The notes beneath the pieces were generated by a model. It had not been told where the DNA came from, did not search any database, and saw only the letters and a program-made list of their open reading frames with translations. From Luteibacter rhizovicinus (GTDB lineage: Bacteria > Pseudomonadota > Gammaproteobacteria > Xanthomonadales > Rhodanobacteraceae): a stretch of DNA of 64,000 bases. The stretch lies in the NCBI RefSeq assembly GCF_004342265.1, contig NZ_SMCS01000003.1, positions 124,001 to 188,000 of the forward strand, written 5' to 3'. This document shows positions 35,643 through 44,847 of the stretch, piece by piece. The translations under genes and the position numbers were made by a program. Every line of letters starts with the position of its first letter. Within the stretch, counting starts at the first letter, position 1.

Positions 35643-38539
35643 TGGCCGATCCGATGACATGCGGTTGCTGCGCCGGCACCGACAAAGAAACCCCGGAAGC
35701 GATCTACAACGCACCCGGCCTGCAGACAATTGCCTATCGCATCGGCACGCAACCTCAGTTTCGAGCGAGCATGCTCGCGCGTCTGTCCAGTACCGACTAT
35801 CCGGCCTTATCCAGGCTCACCGCGCGCGCCGAAGGCGACAAGGGCATGGACTGGACGGTCGCTGTGTGCGATGCGGTCGCCTGCGCGGCCCACGTGGTGA
35901 CCTTCTATCAGGAACGCCTCATCAACGAGTCTTTCCTGCGCACGGCGACCGAACGCCGTTCGGTTATCGAACTGGCGCGCCTGACCGGCTACAGGGCCGC
36001 ACCCGGTGTCGCCGCCAGCACGTCGCTTGCGTTCACGCTGGAGCCCTCACCGGGGCAACTGTCTCTCGCCGCGCAGCCGGTCACCATTCCGGCAGGCACA
36101 CGCGTGCAGAGCATCCCCGATCCCGGGCAGATGGCGCAGACCTTCGAAACGGTCGTCGACCTCCCCGCGCGCGTCGAATGGAATGCCATGCCCGTGGTGG
36201 GCTCCACGCTGCCGCTGATTGCGGCCGGGTCGACCGATCTGTATGTCGCAGGCACCGGCTTGCAGATTTCGCAAGGCGATTCGATCGCGCTGGTGACCGC
36301 CGCGCGCTACAGCTCGATTCCGGCGAACGATCCATCGCTGGTCGTCTGGATCGATCGTGTGGAAGAAGACAAGTCGCTGGATATCACGCGTCTGAGCTGG
36401 ACCCGGCCGTTGACCGCGTCATGGGATGCCACCGCCGCCAACGGTTTTCGCGCGCATGTGTTCCGTCAGCGCGCCGCGCTGTTCGGAGCCGCTGCACCCG
36501 ATGCCAACCTGCTTGCCAACAGTGGCAATGCAGCACTTTTCGATGGGACGAAAGTACCTGACTTCAAATGGCCAAAGTTCGAAGTACCCAAGACCGGCCC
36601 GTTCGATCTGGACGCGCTGTATTCAAAGGTGGTCGGCGGAAGCTGGGTCGCATCGGTCACGAAAGCAAGCGGCATTTCCGACGCCTTCGAAGCGACGCTT
36701 GCCAAGGGGTTGGGCCCGGTGTCCGGAGGACTGATCGGAGGCATGACGGGAGTCTACATCGGCGTCAGCTGGGTGATTGCCATGGTCGGGGAGCACCTGA
36801 GCACCACGCTCTACCGTATCAGCGCAGTCGACCAGCTATCCCGCAGCGACTTTGCGCTGTCGGCGAAGATCACGCGCCTTCACGTGGACGGCAATGCGAC
36901 CGCCGACACGCTCGATCCGCGCACGACACTGCTCATGGTGCAGAGCGAAGAACTGATTCCCGTACCGCGTCCGGTGCGCTACCCGGTCTATGGCAGCACG
37001 CTGGTACTGGGCGTCAGCCGTCCGGGCCTCGCTCCCGGACAGAAGATCGCCGTCAACGGCAAGCGGCAGCGCGTCACCCTGCCCCGCGATACCGGCATCG
37101 TGAAGTTCATTGGCCAGCCCACACGCGTGGCTCAGGCCGGCGAAACTTTTCCGGTCCTCGGCGCGCCGGCAAGCGAAATCAGTCCGGGTTTCTGGCAGCC
37201 GATACCCTTCGATGCACTGGGCAATCCGGGCCTGACCGGCACGCTTCGCTGGACCGTGCTCGACCATGATGGGCATAGCATGCAGCTGGATGCGGCAGCG
37301 GGTACGCTGGCATTCACGCCGGCGACGCGCGACGATTCAACGTTGAGCGAAGTGGTCACGCTGCTAGGCGGCATCGACGCCGTCAAGCTCACGCCGACCA
37401 CGACAACGCTTGCCCTGGCCAGCGTCCTGGTCAACTGTTACGACCGCTCCACCGTCGCCGTCAACGCCAACATCGCGGACGCGACGCACGGCGAGACCGT
37501 TACCGAGATCGCGGGCAGCGGAAACGCGAGCCTGCCTGCGCAGAGCTTCACGCTCAAACAGGCACCCCTGACGTACGTGTCCAGTCCCAGTTCGCCGCAG
37601 GGCGCGACTTCGACGCTGGAAGTGCGGGTCAATTCGCTGCTCTGGGCCGAGGTACCGTTCCGCTATTCGCATAGCCCGAAGGAACACGTCTACGACACAT
37701 GGCAGGACGATATGGGCGTGACCCGTATCAACTTCGGTGGGGATGGTGCGCGCCTGCCGACCGGTCAGAGCAACGTCCGGCTGCGCTATCGCAAGGGAAT
37801 CGGATCGGCCGGCAATCTGCGCAGCGGACAGCTGACTTCGCTGCTCACCCGCCCGCTCGGCGTCAAGTCCGTCGTCAATGCCAACGACGCCACCGGCGGC
37901 GCGGATGCCGAGGACCTGACCAGCGCACGCATGAACGCGCCGCTGCGCATACTCACGCTCGACCGTGCGGTGTCGCTGAGCGATTACGCGGACTACGCAC
38001 GCGCGTTCGCCGGCGTCGCCAAGGCGCACGCCATGTGGATCGGCAACGGACCCGGGCGAGGCATCCACGTCACGATCGCAGGTGCCGACGGCAAGCCGAT
38101 ACCCGACGGAAGCGACACACAGAGCTATCTGGTGGCGAGTCTGCGCGCGTACGGCGACCCGTTGATGCCTTTGACGGTACACACGTATACAAAGGCCACG
38201 TTCACTCTGAAACTAGCCATCGCCTACACCGCGGACGCCGATCCCGTGGCCACGACCGCGGCCGTGGTGGCGACGCTGCGTGCGGCGTATGCATTCGACG
38301 CACGCGCGTTCGGTCAGCCGGTAAACATCGACGAGGTCTATGCCATCGTCCAGTCCGTGCCCGGCGTATTGGCTGTCGACATACAACGGCTGTATCGAAC
38401 CGAAGTCGGCCCGGTCGGTCCGCAGCCGGTTGCCCAACTGGTCGCCGCCCTTCCCGCGCTGCGCGCCGACGGTACGGTCAGTCCGGCAGAATTGCTGACG
38501 CTGGATCCGGCACCGTTCGAACTGGGAGCGATGGCATGA
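35639..38539 (+). CDS. Baseplate assembly protein (Afp12/Pvc12-type)
   Basis: This 966-residue protein is the second large baseplate wedge protein. The N-terminal part has ATG ATG start codons and a Cys cluster (TCGCCAGTDKE). The wedge signature follows (VAACAAHVVTFYQERLINE-like, TERRSVIELARLTGYRAAPG). The C-terminal gpJ-like domain has LDRAVSLSDYADYARAFAGV and VDIQRLYRTEVGP. A central 400-residue beta insertion is larger than in AFP. It is ATGA-coupled on both sides. Confidence 0.9.
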   Translation: MMADPMTCGCCAGTDKETPEAIYNAPGLQTIAYRIGTQPQFRASMLARLSSTDYPALSRLTARAEGDKGMDWTVAVCDAVACAAHVVTFYQERLINESFLRTATERRSVIELARLTGYRAAPGVAASTSLAFTLEPSPGQLSLAAQPVTIPAGTRVQSIPDPGQMAQTFETVVDLPARVEWNAMPVVGSTLPLIAAGSTDLYVAGTGLQISQGDSIALVTAARYSSIPANDPSLVVWIDRVEEDKSLDITRLSWTRPLTASWDATAANGFRAHVFRQRAALFGAAAPDANLLANSGNAALFDGTKVPDFKWPKFEVPKTGPFDLDALYSKVVGGSWVASVTKASGISDAFEATLAKGLGPVSGGLIGGMTGVYIGVSWVIAMVGEHLSTTLYRISAVDQLSRSDFALSAKITRLHVDGNATADTLDPRTTLLMVQSEELIPVPRPVRYPVYGSTLVLGVSRPGLAPGQKIAVNGKRQRVTLPRDTGIVKFIGQPTRVAQAGETFPVLGAPASEISPGFWQPIPFDALGNPGLTGTLRWTVLDHDGHSMQLDAAAGTLAFTPATRDDSTLSEVVTLLGGIDAVKLTPTTTTLALASVLVNCYDRSTVAVNANIADATHGETVTEIAGSGNASLPAQSFTLKQAPLTYVSSPSSPQGATSTLEVRVNSLLWAEVPFRYSHSPKEHVYDTWQDDMGVTRINFGGDGARLPTGQSNVRLRYRKGIGSAGNLRSGQLTSLLTRPLGVKSVVNANDATGGADAEDLTSARMNAPLRILTLDRAVSLSDYADYARAFAGVAKAHAMWIGNGPGRGIHVTIAGADGKPIPDGSDTQSYLVASLRAYGDPLMPLTVHTYTKATFTLKLAIAYTADADPVATTAAVVATLRAAYAFDARAFGQPVNIDEVYAIVQSVPGVLAVDIQRLYRTEVGPVGPQPVAQLVAALPALRADGTVSPAELLTLDPAPFELGAMA

Positions 38540-40713
38540 GCCTGAACCCGCAGGACATGCTGCGCCTGTTGCCGGCGGTATTGCGGATACGCGATCTGGC
38601 GCAGGCCGAATTTTCGCCGGGCTGGCTGGACGCGGCCGATCGGAAGAACTATCTCGAACTGCAAGGTGTGCTCGATAGCGGCGGTGTGCTCACGCCCGCG
38701 CAACAGCAGATCTACGGCGCGGTGCGGGAACGCGGCCTCGCCGGTCCGCTCGCGAGCCTGATCGGTCTGCTTGCGGAGCAGATCGCCGCGTTGCAGGAAA
38801 ACGTCGAGCAACTCTACGACGACCAGTTCATCGAAACCTGCGCGGACTGGGTCGTACCGTATATCGGCGACCTGATCGGCTATCGCATGCTGCATGGCGT
38901 GACCCCGGCTATCGCCAGTCCGCGCGCCGAAGTAGCGCATACGATCGGCTACCGCCGGCGCAAGGGCACGGTGGTATGCCTGGAACAACTGGCGCGGGAC
39001 GTCACGGGCTGGAGCGCCACCGCCGTGGAGTTTTTCCAGCGCATTGTCGTCAGCCAGTCGATGAACCATATCCGCCCGCAATGCCTCGCGTCGCCGGATA
39101 TGCGCAACGGCAACGCGCTGGAACGCCTGAACACGGCATTCGATCCGGTGATGCACACGATCGATGTTCGTCGCATAGCGAGCGAAAGCGGACGCTACAA
39201 CATTCCCAATATCGGCATGTTCCTGTGGAGCATCTCATCGTGGCCGCTGACCGGTTCTCCAGCCATCTCCGTCGACAGCCGACGCTGGCGTTTCCATCCG
39301 CTGGGCATCGACCAACCGTTGTATTCGCATGCGCTGCCGATCGTCGCGTTCTCGGGGATGTCCAAACCCATCAACGTGCCGGAACCGATCAGCCGGCGCG
39401 TCCTGGATGCAGGCAAGAACGACTACTACGGCGCGGGCCTGAGCCTGCTTCTGTACGAACTCACGGGCGGCACCGTAACGCCGGTGCCCGCGACCGATGT
39501 GTGCATCTGCAACCTGAGCGATCACGCGGGAACCTGGGCCCACCTGCCCACCGTCAATGGCAAGTACGCGGTCGATCCGGTGCTTGGCCGTATCGGGGCC
39601 CGCGTCGATCTTCCCGCTGGCACGTCCCTCGCGGTGGACTTTCAATATGGATTCAGCGCACCGATGGGAGGCGGCGAGTACGACCGCGAAGCCGAGACCG
39701 CGGATGCGAGCGCGCCAGCGAACCTGATCCTCGTACCCGACCATCACGCGCACATCCAGGACGCGATCGCCGCACTGGGAGCCAAGGGTGGCGTAGTGGA
39801 GATCAGGGACAGCGGACGATACGAGGAAGCGCTCGCCATCGCCGCGCCGGCCAACAGTCAGATCGTGCTGCGTGCCGCCGACGGGTACCGGCCCACCATC
39901 GTCCTCACCGCGCCGCTGGTCATCGGCGGCGGCGAGCAATCCGCCGTGCGCCTCAATGGCCTGCTCATCGCAGGCGACACGCTGACCGTGGGCTCGGGGG
40001 GATCCAATGCGCTTGGCGTCCTGGAAATCGCGCACTGCACGCTGGTCCCCGGCATCGCGTTGCATCCGGACGGGTCGCCGGTGCACCGCCAGACACCCGG
40101 CATCGACATCGATACACCGGGCGTGGCGCTGACGATCCGCCAGTCGATCGTCGGCGGCATCCGCGTGCATGCGCTTAGCAGCGCGAACGCGGCGGACTCC
40201 ATCATCGACGCCACGGATCAAACCGAAGTGGCGTATGCCGACCACGACAACGAATCGGCGGGCGGCGCGCTCAGCCTCGTGAACTGCACCGTGGTCGGCA
40301 AGATCCACGCACGCACGCTGCCTCTGGTCAGCAACTCGATCCTTATGGCTCGCCTTGCGAGCCCCGACGACTGGACAGCGCCCATCGTCGCCGACCGGCT
40401 GCAGGAGGGCTGCATCCGTTTCACCTACCTGTCGCCGGGTGCGCGCGTGCCGCGCCGCTATCACTGCCTGCCCGAATCGGCGGATACCGTCGACCTTGGC
40501 ACGCCGCACTTCGTGACGCTGCGCTATGGCTCGCCCGCCTACGCGAAGCTGGACCGATCCAGCGGCGACGCGGTACGCGGCGGTGCAGACAACGATTGCG
40601 AACCGGGCGTTTTCAATGCCGTCGCCGGCGTACAGCGCGAGGGCAACCTGCGCTTACGCCTGTCCGAATACCTTCGCGTCGGCCTCGAAGCCGGCATCTT
40701 TTACGAAAGCTGA
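38536..40713 (+). CDS. Tail-tip protein with gpI-like N-terminus and beta-helix C-terminus
   Basis: From the ATG at 38536 the protein has 725 residues. The N-terminal about 200 residues resemble phage tail protein I/Afp13-type adaptors (MLRLLPAVLRIRDLAQAEFS, YDDQFIETCADWVVPYIGDL, AHTIGYRRRKGTVVCLEQLA). Residues about 400-600 are a right-handed beta-helix (GGEQSAVRLNGLLIAGDTLT, HTLVPGIALHP-like turns, VNCTVVGKIHA). It probably attaches to the baseplate and carries a receptor-facing or structural helix. It is followed 22 bases later by a second beta-helix protein. Confidence 0.8.
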   Translation: MSLNPQDMLRLLPAVLRIRDLAQAEFSPGWLDAADRKNYLELQGVLDSGGVLTPAQQQIYGAVRERGLAGPLASLIGLLAEQIAALQENVEQLYDDQFIETCADWVVPYIGDLIGYRMLHGVTPAIASPRAEVAHTIGYRRRKGTVVCLEQLARDVTGWSATAVEFFQRIVVSQSMNHIRPQCLASPDMRNGNALERLNTAFDPVMHTIDVRRIASESGRYNIPNIGMFLWSISSWPLTGSPAISVDSRRWRFHPLGIDQPLYSHALPIVAFSGMSKPINVPEPISRRVLDAGKNDYYGAGLSLLLYELTGGTVTPVPATDVCICNLSDHAGTWAHLPTVNGKYAVDPVLGRIGARVDLPAGTSLAVDFQYGFSAPMGGGEYDREAETADASAPANLILVPDHHAHIQDAIAALGAKGGVVEIRDSGRYEEALAIAAPANSQIVLRAADGYRPTIVLTAPLVIGGGEQSAVRLNGLLIAGDTLTVGSGGSNALGVLEIAHCTLVPGIALHPDGSPVHRQTPGIDIDTPGVALTIRQSIVGGIRVHALSSANAADSIIDATDQTEVAYADHDNESAGGALSLVNCTVVGKIHARTLPLVSNSILMARLASPDDWTAPIVADRLQEGCIRFTYLSPGARVPRRYHCLPESADTVDLGTPHFVTLRYGSPAYAKLDRSSGDAVRGGADNDCEPGVFNAVAGVQREGNLRLRLSEYLRVGLEAGIFYES

Positions 40714-40735
40714 GTGAACGCAGACGGGGAACGCC

Positions 40736-43684
40736 ATGAGTGGTGATTACAGTCGTTACACGTTCGATCCCACCAGGAATTTCTTCGGCGTTTTCCTGGA
40801 ACAGGGCCGTCCGCTGCTGGACCAGGACTGGAACGAATGGGTCGCGCAGGTAAAGCGCCAGGCGCAGGCCACCGCGCTGGACACGTTCGGCGGCGACGCC
40901 GTGGTACCCGCGACAACACCCGATGCGTTTGCCATCGCCATCGCCGGCACGGGCCTGACCATCGGTCCGGGCCGTATCTACGTCGACGGACTGCTGGCCG
41001 AAAATCATGGCGTGGCCCCGGACACGTGGGATGCGCAACTGGCCGAATCCCGCGGTAGTAGCGCTACGCCATTCGACAAACAGCCCTGGTTGCCCGCGCC
41101 GGTCGTACCGGACCTCAGCAAGCCGGGCATCTTCCTTGCCTATGTCGATGTGTGGGAGCGCGAAGTCACGTCCATGCGCCTGACCGCACTGGTCGAGAAG
41201 GCCGTGGGCTTCGGCACGTCGACGCGCGCGCAGACGGTCTGGCAAGTCAAAACACTGGAGATCAAAGGCGCCGCATCGGGCAGCGTCGCATGCGACACCA
41301 ACCTGGCCGACTGGAATGCACTCATCGCCCCCTCGGCCGGACGCCTGAGTACCCACGTGGCGGCGTTCGGCAGCGACGATCCCTGCATCATTCCGCCCGA
41401 AGGTGGATACAAGAGCCCCGATAATCATCTGTATCGGGCAGAGATCCACAAATCCGGTCCACCTGGCGTCGCCACATTCAAGTTTTCGCGCGAGAACGCA
41501 TCGATCGAAGCGCATGTACTGAGCTTCACCAACAACGCGAGCTTCGTCGTCGACACTGTCGGTAAGGACGACAAGCTCGGCTTCCAGCCCGGCGACTGGA
41601 TCGAACTGACCGACGACCGGCACGAACTGAATCAACTTCCGGGGATGTTGCTGCGCATCGCCACCGGCGGCGTCGACAGCGTCGCGCGCAGCATCACGGT
41701 GGAACAGGCCATCACCGGACCGGACTTTACGGTTCCCGGCACACCCGATCCACTGAACGGCACACGCATCCGGCGCTGGGACCAGAAAGGCCAGGTCTTC
41801 CAGACCGACGTCGCGCCGATCAAGGTGTACACCGATCTTTCCGCGGCAGGCGCCGATGGCAGTATCGTCGTGCCCGCGTCGGCCACGTCGGTCATCGCGC
41901 TGGAGAATGGCATCGCCGTCAGCTTCGACGTCGTGGCGGCAGGCGGCACCTTCCATACCGGCGACTACTGGCTGTTCGCCGCCCGTTCGGTCGATGCCTC
42001 CGTCGAACTCCTGACCGACGCACCGCCGCTCGGCATCCATCATCACTATGCGCGCCTTGGCGTGGTGACCACACCGAACACGGTGTCCGACTGCCGCAAA
42101 CCCTGGCCGCCCGCGCAAAGCACGGGCGGCGATGGATGCGCCTGCACGATCTGCATCTCGCCGGACGATTTCAAGAAGGACAACGGCGTACTGCAGAAGG
42201 CCGTCGATGTCGTGGCGCGCACCGGCGGGACCGTCTGCCTCGAAGCTGGCGAGTATCGTCTCGCGGAACCAGTGAAGGTCGCGAATCAGGCCAGCCTGAC
42301 TCTTCGTGGACAAGGCACCGCCACGCGCGTCGTCGCGCTCGGCGGCAGCGCGTTCCTGGTCGACGCGCAAGCGGATGTCGCCATCGAGGCGATGGCGATC
42401 GTCATCGAAAGGCAAGAGAACGCTGCCGGTATCGTGCTGCTGAGCACCGCGGACGTGATCCTGACCGTCGAACAGGTCGATATATCCACGCAGGCACTCG
42501 AAGGGAACGCTGCGACCAACCCGTCCGTGGTGGCGATCGGCGTGCTAAAGCAGATCGGACGACTGCGACTGGAGAGCAATACGTTCCGCACACCCAATGG
42601 CCTGGTGAGCCTGTCGGCGGAAGTACCCAGGGACGGCACCGCCAACCCAGTCGATATGCGCGAGCTGTATGCGACCGGCAATACGTTCACCTGCGTTCTT
42701 ACGGCCGTGAACGTCCAGATTAAGTCCGACAACAGCTCGGTGGTCCGCATCGAAGGCAATGCGGCTGGCCAGTGCTCCGACACGGCATACGCCATCGCAA
42801 ATGTCGGCGCCGGCGACACCGCACTGCATTTCAGCGGCAACCGGCTGCTCGTTTTCGGCAACGGCGTGGTGAGCAATGCGGCTACGGCCGCGATTGTGGA
42901 CAACGATTTCGAACAGATCCGGGTCATACGCGACCAGGGCCACGGCTGCGCGATCATGCTCGGCGACGATTCCGGCAAGACGGGTACGCCCCGCCACGCG
43001 CAGGTTGTCGACAACCGCATCGAGAACTTCCGCGACGGTGCGATCCAGGCCGGCTACCTGTTCGCTTCGCTGATGGTGCGCGGCAATCGCATCGACGGCT
43101 GCGGTGCGGGCGTCGTCGTGATAATGGACACGATGGCCGACGACGGGCAATGCACGGTCGACGTCACCGGCAATGTCATTCTTGCGGACAAGGATGTCGA
43201 TCTTGGCGATCGCTTCTTCCTTGGTATTGCGATTGCTCGCATCGCGAAAAGCCGTGCCAAGCTGACCGACGTCGATCTGCTGATGATGAAATCCGCCGCT
43301 GCCATTGCAGCCACGAAAGCAAAGAAGCTGACCCCGGAAACGATCGATGCGGGGTCCCGGATAGAAGTAACGGGCAACCAGATCGCCGCACGGGTGCGTG
43401 CGGTCGCGGTGATCGTATCGGCGCCTGGCTTCTGCAACGTAAGCAACAACCACTGCACCGTCGTGCGCACCGACAGCACGCCCGCCGTGATCGCGAATGC
43501 GACCTCGGTCGTGGTGGGCGGCAACCAGGTTCAGGGCCAGGACCCGGCGATCTCGATCATCGCCGGTACGTTGGGCGACCGGGGCCCTGCCGCGACCATC
43601 CTCGGCAACATCACCCAGGGAGACATCCTGCTCAATGCCGCCCCGCCCGGCGCCCCCTGGAAGGACCTCAACATCAGGCAATAG
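40736..43684 (+). CDS. DUF6519 fibre-like protein with right-handed beta-helix
   Basis: This 982-residue protein begins SGDYSRYTFDPTRNFFGVFL and QGRPLLDQDWNEWVAQVKRQ, the DUF6519 signature found in eCIS and phage-tail clusters. Residues about 470-980 are a pectate-lyase-type right-handed beta-helix (GTVCLEAGEYRLAEPVKVAN, GNTFTCVLTAVNVQI-type coils, MVRGNRIDGCGAGVVVIMD). Such proteins are probable tail fibres or baseplate spikes for target recognition. It ends the structural operon; 117 bases separate it from the activator gene. Confidence 0.85.
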   Translation: MSGDYSRYTFDPTRNFFGVFLEQGRPLLDQDWNEWVAQVKRQAQATALDTFGGDAVVPATTPDAFAIAIAGTGLTIGPGRIYVDGLLAENHGVAPDTWDAQLAESRGSSATPFDKQPWLPAPVVPDLSKPGIFLAYVDVWEREVTSMRLTALVEKAVGFGTSTRAQTVWQVKTLEIKGAASGSVACDTNLADWNALIAPSAGRLSTHVAAFGSDDPCIIPPEGGYKSPDNHLYRAEIHKSGPPGVATFKFSRENASIEAHVLSFTNNASFVVDTVGKDDKLGFQPGDWIELTDDRHELNQLPGMLLRIATGGVDSVARSITVEQAITGPDFTVPGTPDPLNGTRIRRWDQKGQVFQTDVAPIKVYTDLSAAGADGSIVVPASATSVIALENGIAVSFDVVAAGGTFHTGDYWLFAARSVDASVELLTDAPPLGIHHHYARLGVVTTPNTVSDCRKPWPPAQSTGGDGCACTICISPDDFKKDNGVLQKAVDVVARTGGTVCLEAGEYRLAEPVKVANQASLTLRGQGTATRVVALGGSAFLVDAQADVAIEAMAIVIERQENAAGIVLLSTADVILTVEQVDISTQALEGNAATNPSVVAIGVLKQIGRLRLESNTFRTPNGLVSLSAEVPRDGTANPVDMRELYATGNTFTCVLTAVNVQIKSDNSSVVRIEGNAAGQCSDTAYAIANVGAGDTALHFSGNRLLVFGNGVVSNAATAAIVDNDFEQIRVIRDQGHGCAIMLGDDSGKTGTPRHAQVVDNRIENFRDGAIQAGYLFASLMVRGNRIDGCGAGVVVIMDTMADDGQCTVDVTGNVILADKDVDLGDRFFLGIAIARIAKSRAKLTDVDLLMMKSAAAIAATKAKKLTPETIDAGSRIEVTGNQIAARVRAVAVIVSAPGFCNVSNNHCTVVRTDSTPAVIANATSVVVGGNQVQGQDPAISIIAGTLGDRGPAATILGNITQGDILLNAAPPGAPWKDLNIRQ

Positions 43685-43801
43685 GTCACAAATTTCTTTA
43701 CATATTGGTTACTTAAGTAATTACGATCCCGTTCCGCGTGCTAATCTCCTGCGCTGGGGATTGCTCTGACCAAATCCGCGGCATGCGGAATCGGGGGCGG
43801 C

Positions 43802-44833
43802 ATGGAACAGTCGAACCGGGTCGATCGCGTACTGGCCGAACCTGGCCGGGAGCACGACGTCGACCGGCCCAATCTCATCGGGACATCGCCCGCATTCCTC
43901 GCCGCGCTGGAGCTTATCCGCAAGGTCGCCGCCTGCACCGCTCCGGTGCTTATCGAAGGCGAAACCGGTACGGGCAAGGAACTGGCCGCTCGGGCCATCC
44001 ATTACATGAGTGCGCGGCGCAATGCGCCCTTCGTCGCGGTCAACTGCGGCGCGATACCCGAAAGCCTTCTGGAAAGCGAGCTGTACGGCCACGAACGCGG
44101 TGCGTATACGGATGCACGCGATGCCGCGCCCGGACTGATCGCGCAGGCCCATGGCGGCTCGCTGCTGCTCGACGAAATCGAAACCATGTCACAGCGCACG
44201 CAAGTGGTCCTGCTGCGCTTCCTGCAGGACCAGGAATACCGTGCCGTGGGCGGGCGTCGGACCCTGCACGCCGACACGCGCATCATCGCGTCGAGCAATG
44301 CAGACCTCGAAGCGATGACCACGCAGGGCCAGTTCCGTCAGGACTTGTTCTTCCGCCTCAACGTACTGGCGTTCCGGCTGCCGAGCCTGCGCGAACGCCC
44401 CGGCGACGCGGCGCTGCTGGCCGATGCCTTCCTGCGCCGGCTCGGCCAGCGCTATCAACGCCCCGACAAACTGCTTCACGTGGAGACCGAAGCGTTTCTG
44501 CGCGATTACGCATGGCCCGGAAACGTGCGTGAGCTGGAGAACCTGATCCACCGCGAATACCTGTTCAGCGAAGACGACGTGCTGCACTTCACCTCGCCGC
44601 GCAGGGAGGGCATTGCCGCGCGTGCTCCCAGCGCGCATGCAAAGACTTTCAAGTGCGCGAAGGCCGAAGTTGTCGCTCGCTTCGAGCGATCCTACGTCAC
44701 CGAGGTGCTGTCGATGGCCGGTGGCAATGTCAGTCTCGCCGCGCGCCTGGCGCATAAGGAGCGCAGCGCGTTCTGCCGGCTTATTCGCAAGCACTGGCCG
44801 GATGGGAAGCTGGGCTCGACGAACGTTCCGTAG
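43802..44833 (+). CDS. Sigma-54-dependent activator linked to the eCIS cluster
   Basis: The 343-residue enhancer-binding protein has no receiver or sensory domain, only a 25-residue leader. Walker A is GETGTGKE (53-60), Walker B is LLLDEIE (121-127), sensor I is RIIASSNADLE and an Arg-finger region follows. The C-terminal Fis-type helix-turn-helix is GGNVSLAARLAHKERSAFCR. The sigma-54-contacting loop, normally GAFTGA, reads GAYTDA (100-105): F to Y is tolerated, but Gly to Asp at the fifth position is unusual. It lies at the end of the eCIS cluster, whose first gene has a strong sigma-54 promoter, so it is probably the cluster's activator. Lacking a sensor, it may respond to expression level or a partner protein. 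Confidence 0.9.
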   Translation: MEQSNRVDRVLAEPGREHDVDRPNLIGTSPAFLAALELIRKVAACTAPVLIEGETGTGKELAARAIHYMSARRNAPFVAVNCGAIPESLLESELYGHERGAYTDARDAAPGLIAQAHGGSLLLDEIETMSQRTQVVLLRFLQDQEYRAVGGRRTLHADTRIIASSNADLEAMTTQGQFRQDLFFRLNVLAFRLPSLRERPGDAALLADAFLRRLGQRYQRPDKLLHVETEAFLRDYAWPGNVRELENLIHREYLFSEDDVLHFTSPRREGIAARAPSAHAKTFKCAKAEVVARFERSYVTEVLSMAGGNVSLAARLAHKERSAFCRLIRKHWPDGKLGSTNVP

Positions 44834-44847
44834 CGCCAGCGCTATCG

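Noticed and set aside
37699-38535. Upstream extension of the tail-tip protein by 279 codons
   Set aside because: The extension lies wholly inside the preceding baseplate gene in another frame and is Arg-rich nonsense; the ATG at 38536 overlaps the upstream stop in the ATGA style of the rest of the operon.
18541-43684. Reading the cluster as a prophage or a type VI secretion locus
   Set aside because: There are no capsid, portal, terminase or lysis genes, and no TssB/TssC, TssM or ClpV. The Afp15-type ATPase, DUF4255 terminator and eCIS-core protein are diagnostic of eCIS.
43709-43720. Palindrome TTACTTAAGTAA before the activator gene
   Set aside because: A single 12-bp AT-rich palindrome in an AT-rich promoter region with no second copy; noted, but too weak to call an operator.
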